NCBI RefSeq assembly: GCF_022921075.1 | Contig: NZ_CP095050.1 | Coordinates: 3,286,001-3,350,000, forward strand | Source: Hymenobacter sp. 5317J-9 | Lineage (GTDB): Bacteria; Bacteroidota; Bacteroidia; Cytophagales; Hymenobacteraceae | DNA: 64,000 nucleotides | Reading direction: 5' to 3' | In this document: one piece after another, positions 33,212 through 42,040 of the stretch | Position numbering within the stretch: position 1 is the stretch's first letter | Layout: the number at the start of each line of letters is the position of its first letter | Position numbers and translations under genes: made by a program | The notes under the pieces: model-generated | The model's database searches: none | Told to the model about the DNA's origin: nothing | Seen by the model: only the letters and a program-made list of their open reading frames with translations

Positions 33212-33571
33212 ATGGCCCGCTACTTTTCGTTTGCCCGCCGCACCTGGAGTGTGGCCTTACTCGGCGTCGTTTTGCTCACCAGTTGCAAAAAGGCCGACAC
33301 CGAGCCCGATGATAAAATAGTTATTTGCTACGGCTACCCGGGCGCTTGCGACACCCCCGCCACCGTGCGCGACCTCTCCGGCCTCGACGGCTGCGGCAAG
33401 GTGCTGGAGCTGGCCAACGGCAAGCGCCTGGAGCCCCACGGCACCGCCTGGAACTCCTTTCCCTCCGCCAACGGCCAGCACGTCGTTATCGGGTACGTGC
33501 CGGCTGGCAGTGTAAGCATCTGCATGGTGGGCCAGCCCGTCGAAATCACCTGCATTCGGGGCGCCGACTGA
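33212..33571 (+). CDS. Small hypothetical lipoprotein with six mature cysteines
   Basis: 119 residues from ATG 33212. The signal peptide ends at lipobox LLTSC followed by KKADTEPDD. The mature domain contains six further cysteines (ICYGYPGACDTPATV, DGCGKVL, SICMVG, EITCIRG), suggesting disulfide stabilisation in the envelope. No family recognised. The frame runs open upstream, overlapping the previous gene, but only this start gives a signal peptide. The gap to the preceding lipoprotein gene is 85 bases. Confidence 0.7.
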   Translation: MARYFSFARRTWSVALLGVVLLTSCKKADTEPDDKIVICYGYPGACDTPATVRDLSGLDGCGKVLELANGKRLEPHGTAWNSFPSANGQHVVIGYVPAGSVSICMVGQPVEITCIRGAD

Positions 33572-33650
33572 CCAGCCTAGCAAACTCCCTGCTAAGGCCA
33601 TGGCGTGAAAAAGTGTGATGCCAGGACTTTTTATCACATAGTTTTTCGAC

Positions 33651-33658
33651 TATCTTTA
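33651..33658 (+). promoter_or_regulatory. Candidate -7 element of the 54-residue lipoprotein gene
   Basis: TATCTTTA (one mismatch to TAnnTTTG), 38 bases before the ATG at 33697; the region is AT-rich relative to its surroundings, with a T-rich block 17-25 bases further upstream. Confidence 0.4.
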
Positions 33659-33696
33659 AGTCCGTTTTATTCACCTGTTTCCCAACGCCATCGGTC

Positions 33697-33861
33697 ATGC
33701 ACAACACCTCTACGCTTCTGCGCCGGCTTTTGCCGGCCCTCCTGCTTGGCAGCCTTGCCCTGGCCGCCTGCGAGCATCGCAAAGACTGCGACCCGCGCCC
33801 CAAAAACAAGTGCGGCAGCACGCAGACATCGTCGGGCACCAAGCCCGGCGGCAACTCGTAG
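33697..33861 (+). CDS. Very small lipoprotein (54 residues)
   Basis: 54 residues. Positively charged start (MHNTSTLLRR), a hydrophobic core LLPALLLGSLALAA, and lipobox LAAC at Cys25. The mature peptide is about 30 residues, with two further cysteines (KDCDPRPKNKCG) and a Ser/Gly-rich tail. The size makes gene-finders likely to miss it. Support comes from a candidate promoter upstream, a complete lipoprotein signal and a perfect terminator 14 bases after the stop codon. No family is recognised. Confidence 0.7.
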   Translation: MHNTSTLLRRLLPALLLGSLALAACEHRKDCDPRPKNKCGSTQTSSGTKPGGNS

Positions 33862-33875
33862 GTTTTTGCTCACGG

Positions 33876-33917
33876 CACGAAAAAAGGGCTGGCACAAGTG
33901 CCAGCCCTTTTTTCGTG
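33876..33917. terminator. Bidirectional terminator
   Basis: CACGAAAAAAGGGCTGGCAC / GTGCCAGCCCTTTTTTCGTG, a perfect 20-bp inverted repeat with loop AA, between the small lipoprotein gene (+) and the M3 peptidase gene (-). Confidence 0.92.
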
Positions 33918-33939
33918 CTGTTTGTTGCGCAGCTTGCAC

Positions 33940-35682
33940 TTACAGCGCCGCCATTTCCTCGCGCACGAAGTCGGCCAGGGTGCGCAGGTACTCGGTGCTG
34001 AAATCGAAGCGAATGCCGGCGGCGGCGTAAATCTGGCCAATGGGCGCGGTGTAGCCCAGGGCCAGGGCCCGCTTATAGGCCGCCAGCCCCTCGGCCGGGT
34101 TCTGGCGGAAGTTGCGCCACACGGCAATGGCGCCGAGCTGGGCCATGGCGTACTCAATGTAGTAGAACGGCACTTCGTAGAGGTGCAGCTGTTTCTGCCA
34201 TAGGTAGGGCTTGAAGGTTTCGAGGCCGGTCCAGTCCACGGTGCGCTGGTTGAACTCGTCGAAAATCTGCACCCAGCGGGCGTGACGCTCCTCTTCGGTG
34301 TGGGTGGGATTTTCGTAGGCCCAATGCTGAAACTTGTCGATGGTGGCCACCCACGGGAAGGTTTCGAGCACGCTTTCGAGGTGGGTTTTCTTCGCGCGGC
34401 GCAGGTCTTCGGCGTCGGGGAAGAACACGTGCCACTGGTCAATGCTCATCAGTTCCATGCTCATCGAGGCCAGCTCGGCCACTTCGGACGGCGGGTGCTT
34501 GTCGGCGCCCAGCGGCAGGCCGCGGGTGAGGAAGCTGTGCACGGCGTGGCCGCCCTCGTGCAGCATGGTCACCACGTCGCGCAGGGAGCTGGTGGCATTC
34601 ATGAAAATAAAGGGCACGCCGGTTTCATCCAGCGGGTAGTTGTAGCCCCCCGGCGCTTTGCCTTTCCGGCTTTCCAGGTCGAGGTGGCCCATCTGGCGCA
34701 TGGTGCGCAGGCAGTCGCCGAGGTAGGAATCGAGGTTCTGGAAAACGGTGATGGTTTTTTCCAGCAGCTCCTCGCCCGTGCCGAAGGGGCGCAGTGGCGG
34801 CTGGCCGCTGGGGTCCACGTCGAGGTCCCAGGGGCGCAGCGAGGGCAGGCTCAGGTCTTGCCGACGCTCCAGGTCGAAGTCGTCGATGAGCGGCACCACC
34901 GTCTCGCGAATGGCCTGGTGGAAGTTGAAGCAGTCCTGCGGCGTGTAATCGAACCGGCCCAGGGCGGCAAACATGTAGTCGCGAAAGTTGGCAAAGCCCG
35001 CGTTCAGGGCCACTTGGTTGCGCAGGCCGATGAGCTCGGTGAAAAGCTGGTCGAGCGGCTGGGCGTCCTGCAGGCGGCGGGCCTGAATGGCGCGCCAGGC
35101 GGTTTCGCGCACGGCCCGGTTGGGGTTCTTGAGGCGGTCGGCGGCCTGGGGCAGCGTCAGCTCCTGGCCGTCGAGGGTCACGTTCATGGCGCCCACCGTG
35201 GCGGCGTACTGCTGCTGCTTGGTGCTGATGTCGGTTTTCAGCGGGATGTTTTCGGCCCGGTAAATCTCCGACGCCCGGCGCACCGAGCGCAAAAACACCC
35301 CATAGCGGCGCTCGTCGAGCCCCGACAGGTGCTCCGAGGCCAGCATCTTCTCGTTGAGGGCATGGTCGTAGGGCGCCACCTGCGGCTCCACTTCGTTCAC
35401 AAAATACTGGAAGGCTTCGGAGCGGGTGGGGTCCTGGGTGTCGCAGGTCATGCGGATGTAGCGCCAGGCCAGGTCTTCGCTCAGCACGGCTTCTAGCTCC
35501 GAACGGTCGAGGAGCCAGCGCTCCAACTCGGCGGCCGTGTAGATGGTCCGGTGCTGCAATTCCTGGAAGAACGGCTCAATGGCCGCCCAGTCCGTCACGG
35601 CGAAATCTTCGGGCAGGTAGCCCCGCGGGGGCCGGCTGGTATCGGTAGCCGACTCGGCAGTGGGTTCAGTAAGTAGCATCAT
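33940..35682 (-). CDS. M3 family oligoendopeptidase
   Basis: About 580 residues. Zinc metallopeptidase of the M3B (oligoendopeptidase F-like) group that degrades short peptides in the cytoplasm. The zinc motif HEGGHAVHSF (HExxH form with Gly) is preceded by NATSSLRDVVTML; the third ligand lies in the helix SEVAELASMSMELMS. The open frame extends 12 codons upstream as a hydrophobic run (MMLSPFLLYLLLM), but a near-consensus -7 element (TATACTTG on the minus strand, about 35688-35695) overlaps it, so the start at 35682 or 35679 is preferred. The protein then has no signal peptide. Confidence 0.9.
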   Translation of the reverse strand: MMLLTEPTAESATDTSRPPRGYLPEDFAVTDWAAIEPFFQELQHRTIYTAAELERWLLDRSELEAVLSEDLAWRYIRMTCDTQDPTRSEAFQYFVNEVEPQVAPYDHALNEKMLASEHLSGLDERRYGVFLRSVRRASEIYRAENIPLKTDISTKQQQYAATVGAMNVTLDGQELTLPQAADRLKNPNRAVRETAWRAIQARRLQDAQPLDQLFTELIGLRNQVALNAGFANFRDYMFAALGRFDYTPQDCFNFHQAIRETVVPLIDDFDLERRQDLSLPSLRPWDLDVDPSGQPPLRPFGTGEELLEKTITVFQNLDSYLGDCLRTMRQMGHLDLESRKGKAPGGYNYPLDETGVPFIFMNATSSLRDVVTMLHEGGHAVHSFLTRGLPLGADKHPPSEVAELASMSMELMSIDQWHVFFPDAEDLRRAKKTHLESVLETFPWVATIDKFQHWAYENPTHTEEERHARWVQIFDEFNQRTVDWTGLETFKPYLWQKQLHLYEVPFYYIEYAMAQLGAIAVWRNFRQNPAEGLAAYKRALALGYTAPIGQIYAAAGIRFDFSTEYLRTLADFVREEMAAL

Positions 35683-35828
35683 AAGTAACAAGTATAGAAG
35701 AAATGGCGACAACATCACGCCCGAGCCGCAACCTACGCTTTACGCAACAAACACCGCGCCCGGCGATATTATTTGAATTAAAACGAGCTTAAAACCGACT
35801 CGGTGAGCTGCCCGGTTTGGCTTGCTAC

Positions 35829-36929
35829 TTATCCGATTTCAATGACCACGCCGTCGGTCATGGGGTGGCCCACGCAGGTGAGGATGTAGCCCTGCTTCAG
35901 CTCGGAGTCGGACAGGCCTTCGCGCTCATCCAAATGCACCTTGCCGCTCAGGCACTTGCCACGGCAGGCGGTGCACACGCCCGCCTGGCAGGAGTACGGC
36001 AGGTCGATGTCCTGGTCGAGGGCCGTGTCGAGGATGGTCTGGCCGGCGGGCACTTCGATAACGTACTCGCTGCCTTCGTACTGCAGCGTCACGGTGCGGG
36101 TGCTCTTGGTATCGTCGGCGGGGTTGGTCGACACATCACCGTGGCCGTTGGGCTGGGCGGCCATTAGCTCGGCCGTGTCGGCACTGGCCTGGAAGCTCTC
36201 GCGGCGCACGCGGGCCTCGGGCACGTTCAGCAGGGCCAGGGCGGCTTGGGCTTCGGCCATCAGGCCCTCGGGGCCGCAGAGGAAGTACTCGGCCTGCTCG
36301 GCCGGAAACTGGTGCCGCTGCTCCAGAATGCGCAGCAGCATGGTCCGATTGAGGCGACCAGTGTGGCGGTGCGGGCCCATGGGCTGCAGGGGCTGGCTAT
36401 ACACGTGCTCTACCTGCAGGTGGCCGTTGGAGCGGGCTTCCAGGTCGGCCAATTGCTGCTGAAAAATCACCGATTCTTCGTTGCGGTTGCCGTAAATCAG
36501 CAGCACGTGGCTCTGAGGCTCGGCCTGCACCACGGCCTTGAGCATGGCCATGAGCGGTGTGATGCCCGAACCCGCCCCGATGAGCACCAGTGAGCGCGCG
36601 GCCTTGGGGCTGGGGCTCAGAGTGAAATTGCCGAGGGGCTCCATCACTTCCAGCTGCTGGCCCACGCGCACGGTATCGAGCAGGTAGTTGCTGACGAGGC
36701 CGCCCGGCACGCGCTTCACGGTCACGGAAAGGCGGGGGGCTTCCTGCGGGGTGCTGCTGAGGGAATAGGCCCGGCGCTCTTTTTTTCCGCCGGGGCCGCA
36801 GGGCACAATCAGGGTCAGGAACTGGCCGGGGCGGCTGGCAATGGGCTGGCGGTCGGGCCGCTCAAGGTGAATGGTGACGGAATCGGCAGTTTCTTGGGTG
36901 AGGGCAACAACGGTGAGGGTGTGGTACAT
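35829..36929 (-). CDS. PaaE-like flavin and 2Fe-2S ferredoxin reductase
   Basis: 366 residues from ATG 36929 (MYHTLTVV). Three domains: a FAD-binding barrel with RRAYSLSSTP (about residues 70-80), an NAD(P)-binding domain with LVLIGAGSGITPLMAML (about 110-125) and YFLCGPEGLM, and a C-terminal plant-type 2Fe-2S ferredoxin with YSCQAGVCTACRGKC and a last Cys in YILTCVG. This order matches PaaE and related oxygenase reductases, which pass electrons from NAD(P)H to an oxygenase. The oxygenase genes are not in the window. A -7 element is 125 bases upstream. The cluster needs Isc-type assembly. Confidence 0.9.
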   Translation of the reverse strand: MYHTLTVVALTQETADSVTIHLERPDRQPIASRPGQFLTLIVPCGPGGKKERRAYSLSSTPQEAPRLSVTVKRVPGGLVSNYLLDTVRVGQQLEVMEPLGNFTLSPSPKAARSLVLIGAGSGITPLMAMLKAVVQAEPQSHVLLIYGNRNEESVIFQQQLADLEARSNGHLQVEHVYSQPLQPMGPHRHTGRLNRTMLLRILEQRHQFPAEQAEYFLCGPEGLMAEAQAALALLNVPEARVRRESFQASADTAELMAAQPNGHGDVSTNPADDTKSTRTVTLQYEGSEYVIEVPAGQTILDTALDQDIDLPYSCQAGVCTACRGKCLSGKVHLDEREGLSDSELKQGYILTCVGHPMTDGVVIEIG

Positions 36930-37053
36930 TCTACTGGCAACTGAGTAAGGGGCTGACGCCGGAACAATCGGACCGGGCCGAGGTTCGCCGGGCGGCATGG
37001 GTACGTACGAAAAAAACCGTCTGCCCGGGGAAACTCCGGGCCGGCTTGCGCCG

Positions 37054-37061
37054 CAAAGGTA
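37054..37061 (-). promoter_or_regulatory. -7 promoter element of the PaaE-like reductase gene
   Basis: Minus strand TACCTTTG, a perfect TAnnTTTG match, 125 bases before the start codon, in the gap to the divergent M23 gene. Confidence 0.55.
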
Positions 37062-37112
37062 ACTTGCCGCCGATGCCGGGCTTCATCCGGCCCGCCCTTC
37101 CCTGCCGCTTTC

Positions 37113-37802
37113 ATGCTCACCGCGCTGCTCCAACGCCACCACGCCGATTTCGGCCCCGTCCTGCCCCTCGACCTTAACGGCCCCGCTGTCGCCCGCCTCG
37201 ACTTCTCGGCCCACAACCCGCGCCTGGCCACCGCCGACCTGCGCGACACCGCCGCCTTCGGCCAGCTCGTCGACGCCGAACTAGCCCTGCACAACGCCAC
37301 CATTGGCGTAGGCGGCTACCTCGAAAACCGCGTCATTTACCGCCGAAGCCCGCATTTTGGCCCCGGCGCCGTGGAAGAGCCCCGCTCCCTGCACCTGGGC
37401 GTGGACGTGTGGACGGCGGCCGGCGTGCCCGTGCTGACGCCCCTGCCCGCCACGGTACACAGCCTGGCCGACAACGACAATTTTGGCGACTACGGCCCCA
37501 CCGTCATCCTGCAGCACGAGCTCGAAAGCACCGTTTTCTATAGCTTATATGGCCACCTCAGCCGCCAGGAATGGCGGGTATTGCGCGTGGGGCAAACAAT
37601 TGAAAAAGGGGAAGCATTCGCCACCGTGGGCCCATTTCCCGAAAACGGTGACTGGCCGCCGCACCTGCACTTTCAACTGATAGCCGATATGGATGGCCGC
37701 ATGGGTGACTTTCCGGGCGTTGCCCGTCCCAGTGAGCGCGCCATTTGGGCCGAATTGTGCCCCGACCCAAATCTGGTGCTGCAAAGCCGCTGGCTGGATT
37801 AG
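37113..37802 (+). CDS. M23 family metallopeptidase without signal peptide
   Basis: 229 residues. The LytM/M23 zinc site is complete: HLGVDVW (HxxxD), YGHLS, and HLHFQ (HxH) in the last third. M23 enzymes cleave peptidoglycan cross-links and normally act outside the cytoplasm. Here the N-terminus (MLTALLQRHHADFGPVLPL) is neither a signal peptide nor a membrane helix. A similar M23 module is fused to class III aminotransferases in some bacteria, where it acts in the cytosol on other substrates; that is from memory. The gene diverges from the reductase and converges with the permease gene. Confidence 0.85.
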   Translation: MLTALLQRHHADFGPVLPLDLNGPAVARLDFSAHNPRLATADLRDTAAFGQLVDAELALHNATIGVGGYLENRVIYRRSPHFGPGAVEEPRSLHLGVDVWTAAGVPVLTPLPATVHSLADNDNFGDYGPTVILQHELESTVFYSLYGHLSRQEWRVLRVGQTIEKGEAFATVGPFPENGDWPPHLHFQLIADMDGRMGDFPGVARPSERAIWAELCPDPNLVLQSRWLD

Positions 37803-37832
37803 CCCACGGATTCTCCAATTGCGTAGCCTGGC

Positions 37833-39056
37833 TTAGTCGAACTTGATGGCCACCACCGGCTTGATGCGCGCAATCAGATACGTGGGGATGAGCACGGCCA
37901 GCAGCGAGGCCACGAATGTGGCCACGTTGAGCAGAATGAGCATGCGCGGGTCCCACGAAATCGGCACCCGGTCCATGTAGTAGTTCTCGGGGTCGAGCGG
38001 AATGATGTGGAAGAAATACTGCAATGCGCAGAATCCCACGGCAATGATGTTGCCGATGAGCATGCCGCGCACCGTGAGCGACAGCCCGCGGAAGAAAAAC
38101 ATCCGCCGAATCTGATTATCCGTCGCCCCCAGGGCTTTCAGAATGCCAATCATGTTGGTGCGCTCCAGAATCATGATGAAGATGGTGGCCACCATGTTGA
38201 ACGTGGCCACGAAAATTATCAGAATCAGAAAGATGATGACGTTGCGGTTCAGCAGCTGCAGCCAGTCGAATAGCTGGGCGTACTGGTCCGTGATTTTGTC
38301 GATTTTGAGGTCGTAAGGCAGGCGCTCGTAGAACTTATCGGCCGTGTTGTCCAGGGTGTTGAAGTTCTTGAGCACCACTTCCATGCCGCCCACCAGCGAG
38401 TCGGGCCAGGCCGGGGAGTTCAGTTCCCGAATCTGGCGGATGTCGCCGATGACGTACACCTCGTCGAACTCGTCGAGGCCCGTGGAATAGATGCCACTGA
38501 CGCGAAACTGCCGGATGCGCGGCGGATTCTGGATGAAGTAGAACAGGGCCTTGTCGCCCACGTTGAGGCGCAGCTTATCGGCCACCTTGCGCGAGAGCAG
38601 CACGTCCTCGCCGGCCGTGCTGTCAGGGAAGCCGATGAACTTGCCGCCCACCAGGTTCTGGCGCATGGGCGAGAGGCCGTCGGATTCGGAAATGCCTTTC
38701 AGCACTACCCCCAGCACTTCGTCCTTGGTTTTGATGATGGCCGTTTTCACGGCGTAGGGCTGCGTCGACTTCACCTCCGGAAACTGGTGCAGCTCCTGCA
38801 CCAGGCGCGGGCCGGCAATGGGGGCCACTTCGAGGGAGTTGTTGGTGTCGTAGCGCGAAATCTGCAGGTGGGCGCCAAACGAGAATATCTTGTTCTGAAT
38901 CTCGTTGCGGAAGCCCTGCAGAATGGCAAACGACACCACCATCACCGCCAAGCCCATGGCAATGCTGATGATGGCTATTTTTGTAACCGACGCGGTAAAA
39001 GAGCCGGAATCGGCTCCTCCGTCGATTTTGTGCGAAATGTAGCGGGCGACATTCAT
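37833..39056 (-). CDS. LolC/FtsX-like ABC transporter permease
   Basis: 407 residues. MacB-PCD/FtsX layout: one N-terminal membrane helix (IAIISIAMGLAVMVVSFAIL), a large periplasmic domain (about 50-265), and three C-terminal helices including FLILIIFVATFNMVATIFIMI and the conserved ILERTNMIGILKALGATDNQIRRMF cytoplasmic loop. It resembles the lipoprotein-releasing LolC/LolE permeases, which extract outer-membrane lipoproteins with the LolD ATPase. No ATPase gene is adjacent, so the partner must be elsewhere. A near-consensus -7 element (TAGCTTTA on the minus strand) lies at 39067-39074. Confidence 0.87.
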   Translation of the reverse strand: MNVARYISHKIDGGADSGSFTASVTKIAIISIAMGLAVMVVSFAILQGFRNEIQNKIFSFGAHLQISRYDTNNSLEVAPIAGPRLVQELHQFPEVKSTQPYAVKTAIIKTKDEVLGVVLKGISESDGLSPMRQNLVGGKFIGFPDSTAGEDVLLSRKVADKLRLNVGDKALFYFIQNPPRIRQFRVSGIYSTGLDEFDEVYVIGDIRQIRELNSPAWPDSLVGGMEVVLKNFNTLDNTADKFYERLPYDLKIDKITDQYAQLFDWLQLLNRNVIIFLILIIFVATFNMVATIFIMILERTNMIGILKALGATDNQIRRMFFFRGLSLTVRGMLIGNIIAVGFCALQYFFHIIPLDPENYYMDRVPISWDPRMLILLNVATFVASLLAVLIPTYLIARIKPVVAIKFD

Positions 39057-39163
39057 TATTCGACCGTAAAGCTACGTTTCCGGCGCGTTCCGGCCACGCT
39101 CCGGGCTCGCATTGTGTATGCCAGCGCGTTGGACGCTTTTTTTACCTTTCTTTCCCCAGTTTC

Positions 39164-40399
39164 ATGCTCGGCTTTTCCGCAAAATTCCTCTTTACGACGC
39201 TGCTGGCTGTGCCCGCATGCGCCACTTCGGCCCCGGCCGGGCAGGCTGCGGCCCCCCAAACCACGCCTCCCGGCACGGCCCCGGCCGCCCCAGCGCCGGC
39301 CGTGACCGTGGGCGCGCAGCGGCTGGACAACTACCTGCCGCTGCTGAAAGGCAAGCGCGTCGGCCTCGTCATCAACCAAACTTCACGGGTGGGCAATGCT
39401 TTTCTGGTTGATACCCTCAAGGCCCGCGGCGTGAATGTGACGGCCATTTTCGCGCCCGAGCACGGCTTTCGGGGCGAAGAAGCCGATGGCGCCACCATCA
39501 AGGACGGGCGCGATGCCCGCAGCGGCGTGGCCGTGCGCTCGGTGTACGGCAAAACCAAGAAGCCCTCGCCCGAAATGCTGGCCGACGTCGACGTGCTGGT
39601 GTTTGACATTCAGGACGTGGGCGCCCGCTTCTACACCTTCATCAGCACGCTGCACTACGTGATGGAGGCCGCAGCGGAGCTGAAAAAGCCCGTCATCGTG
39701 CTCGACCGCCCCAACCCCAACGGCGACCTCGTGGACGGCCCCATGCGCGAGGCGGCCCACCAATCCTTCGTCGGCCTCGACCCGCTGCCCATTGCCCACG
39801 GCCTCACCGTGGGCGAGCTGGCCCAGATGATAAACGGTGAGAAATGGCTGGGCGGCGGCCTACGCTGCCAGCTCACCGTCGTTCCGCTGGCCAGCGGCTA
39901 CACCCACGTCACGGCCTACCACCTGCCCGTGCGCCCCTCCCCCAACCTGCCCACCGACCACGCCGTGCGGCTCTACCCTAGCATCTGCCTGTTTGAGGGC
40001 ACCAACGTGAGCGTGGGGCGCGGCACCAGCACGCCGTTTGAGGTCATTGGCAGCCCCTCGCAGCCGGCGTCGCGGCCTTACTCGTTCACGCCCACGCCCA
40101 ACCCCGGTTCGCCCACGCCACCCATGAAGGGCCAGCTCTGCTACGGCCTTAACCTGGCCGGCGTCCCCACCCGAGAGAATGGCGGCCTGGTGCTGAAATA
40201 CCTGCTCGACTTCTATCAACAAAGCACCGACAAGGCACATTTCTTCGGCAAGTATTTCGAAGAACTGTCGGGCACCACGGCGCTGCGCGAGCAGATAATA
40301 GCGGGCAAGAGCGAGGCCGAAATCCGCGCCTCCTGGAAGCCGGGCCTCGACCAGTTCAAAACATTGCGGAAGAAATACCTGCTCTACCCGGAGCGGTAG
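39164..40399 (+). CDS. DUF1343 protein, NamZ-like exo-N-acetylmuramidase
   Basis: 411 residues. N-terminal signal with a possible lipobox (AVPAC). The DUF1343 domain fills the rest: RVGLVINQTSRVG, IFAPEHGFRGEEADG, VFDIQDVGARFYTFISTLHYVMEAA, VLDRPNPNGDLVDGP, and LYPSICLFEGTNVSVGRGTS, all conserved. NamZ was shown to be an exo-beta-N-acetylmuramidase in peptidoglycan turnover, so this protein probably trims muramic acid residues in the periplasm. It reads away from the LolC-like gene and is followed after 39 bases by fmt, perhaps co-transcribed. Confidence 0.9.
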   Translation: MLGFSAKFLFTTLLAVPACATSAPAGQAAAPQTTPPGTAPAAPAPAVTVGAQRLDNYLPLLKGKRVGLVINQTSRVGNAFLVDTLKARGVNVTAIFAPEHGFRGEEADGATIKDGRDARSGVAVRSVYGKTKKPSPEMLADVDVLVFDIQDVGARFYTFISTLHYVMEAAAELKKPVIVLDRPNPNGDLVDGPMREAAHQSFVGLDPLPIAHGLTVGELAQMINGEKWLGGGLRCQLTVVPLASGYTHVTAYHLPVRPSPNLPTDHAVRLYPSICLFEGTNVSVGRGTSTPFEVIGSPSQPASRPYSFTPTPNPGSPTPPMKGQLCYGLNLAGVPTRENGGLVLKYLLDFYQQSTDKAHFFGKYFEELSGTTALREQIIAGKSEAEIRASWKPGLDQFKTLRKKYLLYPER

Positions 40400-40438
40400 C
40401 AGCACGGGCTTTCGCGGGCGTGGCGTTTTCTTTGCCCC

Positions 40439-41383
40439 ATGAATGCACCCCTGCGCCTGATTTTCATGGGCACCCCCGATTTTGCCGTGCCCACCCTGGA
40501 AAGTCTGCTGGCCTGGCCCGGCGGGCAGGTGGTGGCCGTCGTCACCGCGCCCGACCGGCCCGCCGGGCGCGGCCGGCAGTTGCAGGCTTCGGCGGTGAAG
40601 GTGGCCGCCGAAGCGCACGGCTTGCCCGTGTTGCAGCCCACCAACCTGAAGTCGCCGGAATTTCAAGCCGAGTTGAAGAGCTACGCCGCCGATTTGCAGG
40701 TGGTGGTGGCTTTTCGCATGCTGCCCGAGGCGGTGTGGAACATGCCCCGGCTGGGGTCCATCAACATCCACGGCTCGCTGCTGCCGCAGTACCGCGGCGC
40801 GGCGCCCATCAACTGGGCCCTGATGCACGGCGACCAGGAAACGGGCGTGACGTCCTTTTTCCTGCGCCACGAAATCGATACCGGCGACCTGATTTTGCAG
40901 GAGCGGGTGCCCATTGCGCCCGACGACGATTTTGGCAGCCTCTACGACAAAATGAAAACCGTGGGCGCCGCCCTGGCCCGCCGCTCGGTGGAGGCCATTG
41001 CGGCCGGCACAGCGCCCAGCACGCCCCAGGAGCAGCGCGACGACCTGCGCCCCGCCCCCAAGCTGCAAAAGGAAACGGGCCGCCTCGATTTTACGCATCC
41101 GGCCGCCGAGCTGGTGAACTGGGTGCGGGGCCTCTCCCCTATCCCCACTGCCTTCGCGGCCTTGCCCGACGGGCGCCTGCTGAAAATATTCCGTGCCCAG
41201 GCGGTGCCGGCCACCGAGGCCGAAACCGCGCTGCCCGCGCCCGGCACCTGGGCGTCCGACGGCCGCACGTTCCTGCGCGTGGCCGCCGCCGATGCCTGGC
41301 TGGACCTGCTCGACGTGCAGCTGGAAGGCAAGAAGCGGATGCCGGTAGCGGAGCTGCTGCGCGGCTTCAAGCTGCCGGCGTAG
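40439..41383 (+). CDS. fmt: Methionyl-tRNA formyltransferase
   Basis: 314 residues, the expected length. It formylates initiator Met-tRNA with 10-formyltetrahydrofolate. The N-terminal transferase domain shows IFMGTPDFAVPTL, VVTAPDRPAGRG, the catalytic set in INIHGSLLPQYRGAAPINWAL (Asn, His) and ETGVTSFFLRHEIDTGD (Asp). The C-terminal domain begins near residue 210 and includes VNWVRGLSPIPTAF. It lies close to folA, whose product regenerates tetrahydrofolate; the two genes are separated by family A palindrome copy 3. Confidence 0.95.
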   Translation: MNAPLRLIFMGTPDFAVPTLESLLAWPGGQVVAVVTAPDRPAGRGRQLQASAVKVAAEAHGLPVLQPTNLKSPEFQAELKSYAADLQVVVAFRMLPEAVWNMPRLGSINIHGSLLPQYRGAAPINWALMHGDQETGVTSFFLRHEIDTGDLILQERVPIAPDDDFGSLYDKMKTVGAALARRSVEAIAAGTAPSTPQEQRDDLRPAPKLQKETGRLDFTHPAAELVNWVRGLSPIPTAFAALPDGRLLKIFRAQAVPATEAETALPAPGTWASDGRTFLRVAAADAWLDLLDVQLEGKKRMPVAELLRGFKLPA

Positions 41384-41405
41384 GTCACGGTTTATTGCCA
41401 AAGGC

Positions 41406-41495
41406 CATGCTGAGCGCAATCGAAGCATCTCGCGTGCAGCACTAATCTCATCGACTCAACGAAGCGGGAGAGATGCTTCGGCTGCGCTCAGCATG
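41406..41495. repeat. REPIN-like palindrome, family A, copy 3
   Basis: Arms CATGCTGAGCGCAATCGAAG... and ...TCGGCTGCGCTCAGCATG, inverted, with a 38-base spacer. It sits between fmt and folA, which point the same way. Confidence 0.85.
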
Positions 41496-41530
41496 ACAGT
41501 CGGCTTTTTTCATAATTCAACCAAACAACA

Positions 41531-42019
41531 ATGATTTCTTTCGTAGTGGCCGTGGCTGAAAACGGCGTTATCGGCGCCAAAGGCGAATTGCCCTGGGGCC
41601 GGCTACCGGCCGATTTGCAGCATTTCAAGCGCCTCACCCTGGGCCACCCCGTGGTGATGGGCCGCCGCACCTACGACAGCCTGGGCCGGGCCCTGCCCAA
41701 GCGCCCCAACATCGTCATCACGCGCCAGGCCGGCTGGAGCGCGCCCGGCTGCGAAACCGCGGCCTCCGTGCTGGCCGCGCTGGACCGTGCCCGCGAGCTC
41801 GACGAGGAAGTGTGCGTCATCGGCGGCGGCGAAATCTACAAGGAAGCCCTGCCCGCCGCCGACGTCATTTACCTCACCGAAGTACACCATAGCTTCGAGG
41901 GCGATGCCTTTTTTCCAAGGCTGAGCCCCACCGAATGGCGCGAAGAAACCCGCGAGCGCCACGAAGCCGACGAGCAGCACGCCTACGCCTTCAGCTTCGT
42001 GACGATGCGGCGGCGCTAA
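41531..42019 (+). CDS. folA: Dihydrofolate reductase
   Basis: 162 residues, normal length. It reduces dihydrofolate to tetrahydrofolate with NADPH. Family marks: AENGVIGAKGELPWGRLPADLQHFKRLT near the N-terminus (active-site loop and acidic residue), VVMGRRTYDSLGRALPKRPNIVITR, and the C-terminal VIGGGEIYKEALPAADVIYLTEV. A family A palindrome separates it from fmt. A bidirectional terminator follows. Confidence 0.95.
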   Translation: MISFVVAVAENGVIGAKGELPWGRLPADLQHFKRLTLGHPVVMGRRTYDSLGRALPKRPNIVITRQAGWSAPGCETAASVLAALDRARELDEEVCVIGGGEIYKEALPAADVIYLTEVHHSFEGDAFFPRLSPTEWREETRERHEADEQHAYAFSFVTMRRR

Positions 42020-42040
42020 ACCACGCGGAGGTATCACAAC

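Noticed and set aside
31748..36929. Phenylacetate catabolism operon
   Set aside because: Only a TetR gene with a PaaR-like site and one PaaE-like reductase are present; no paaABCD, paaK or paaZ genes.
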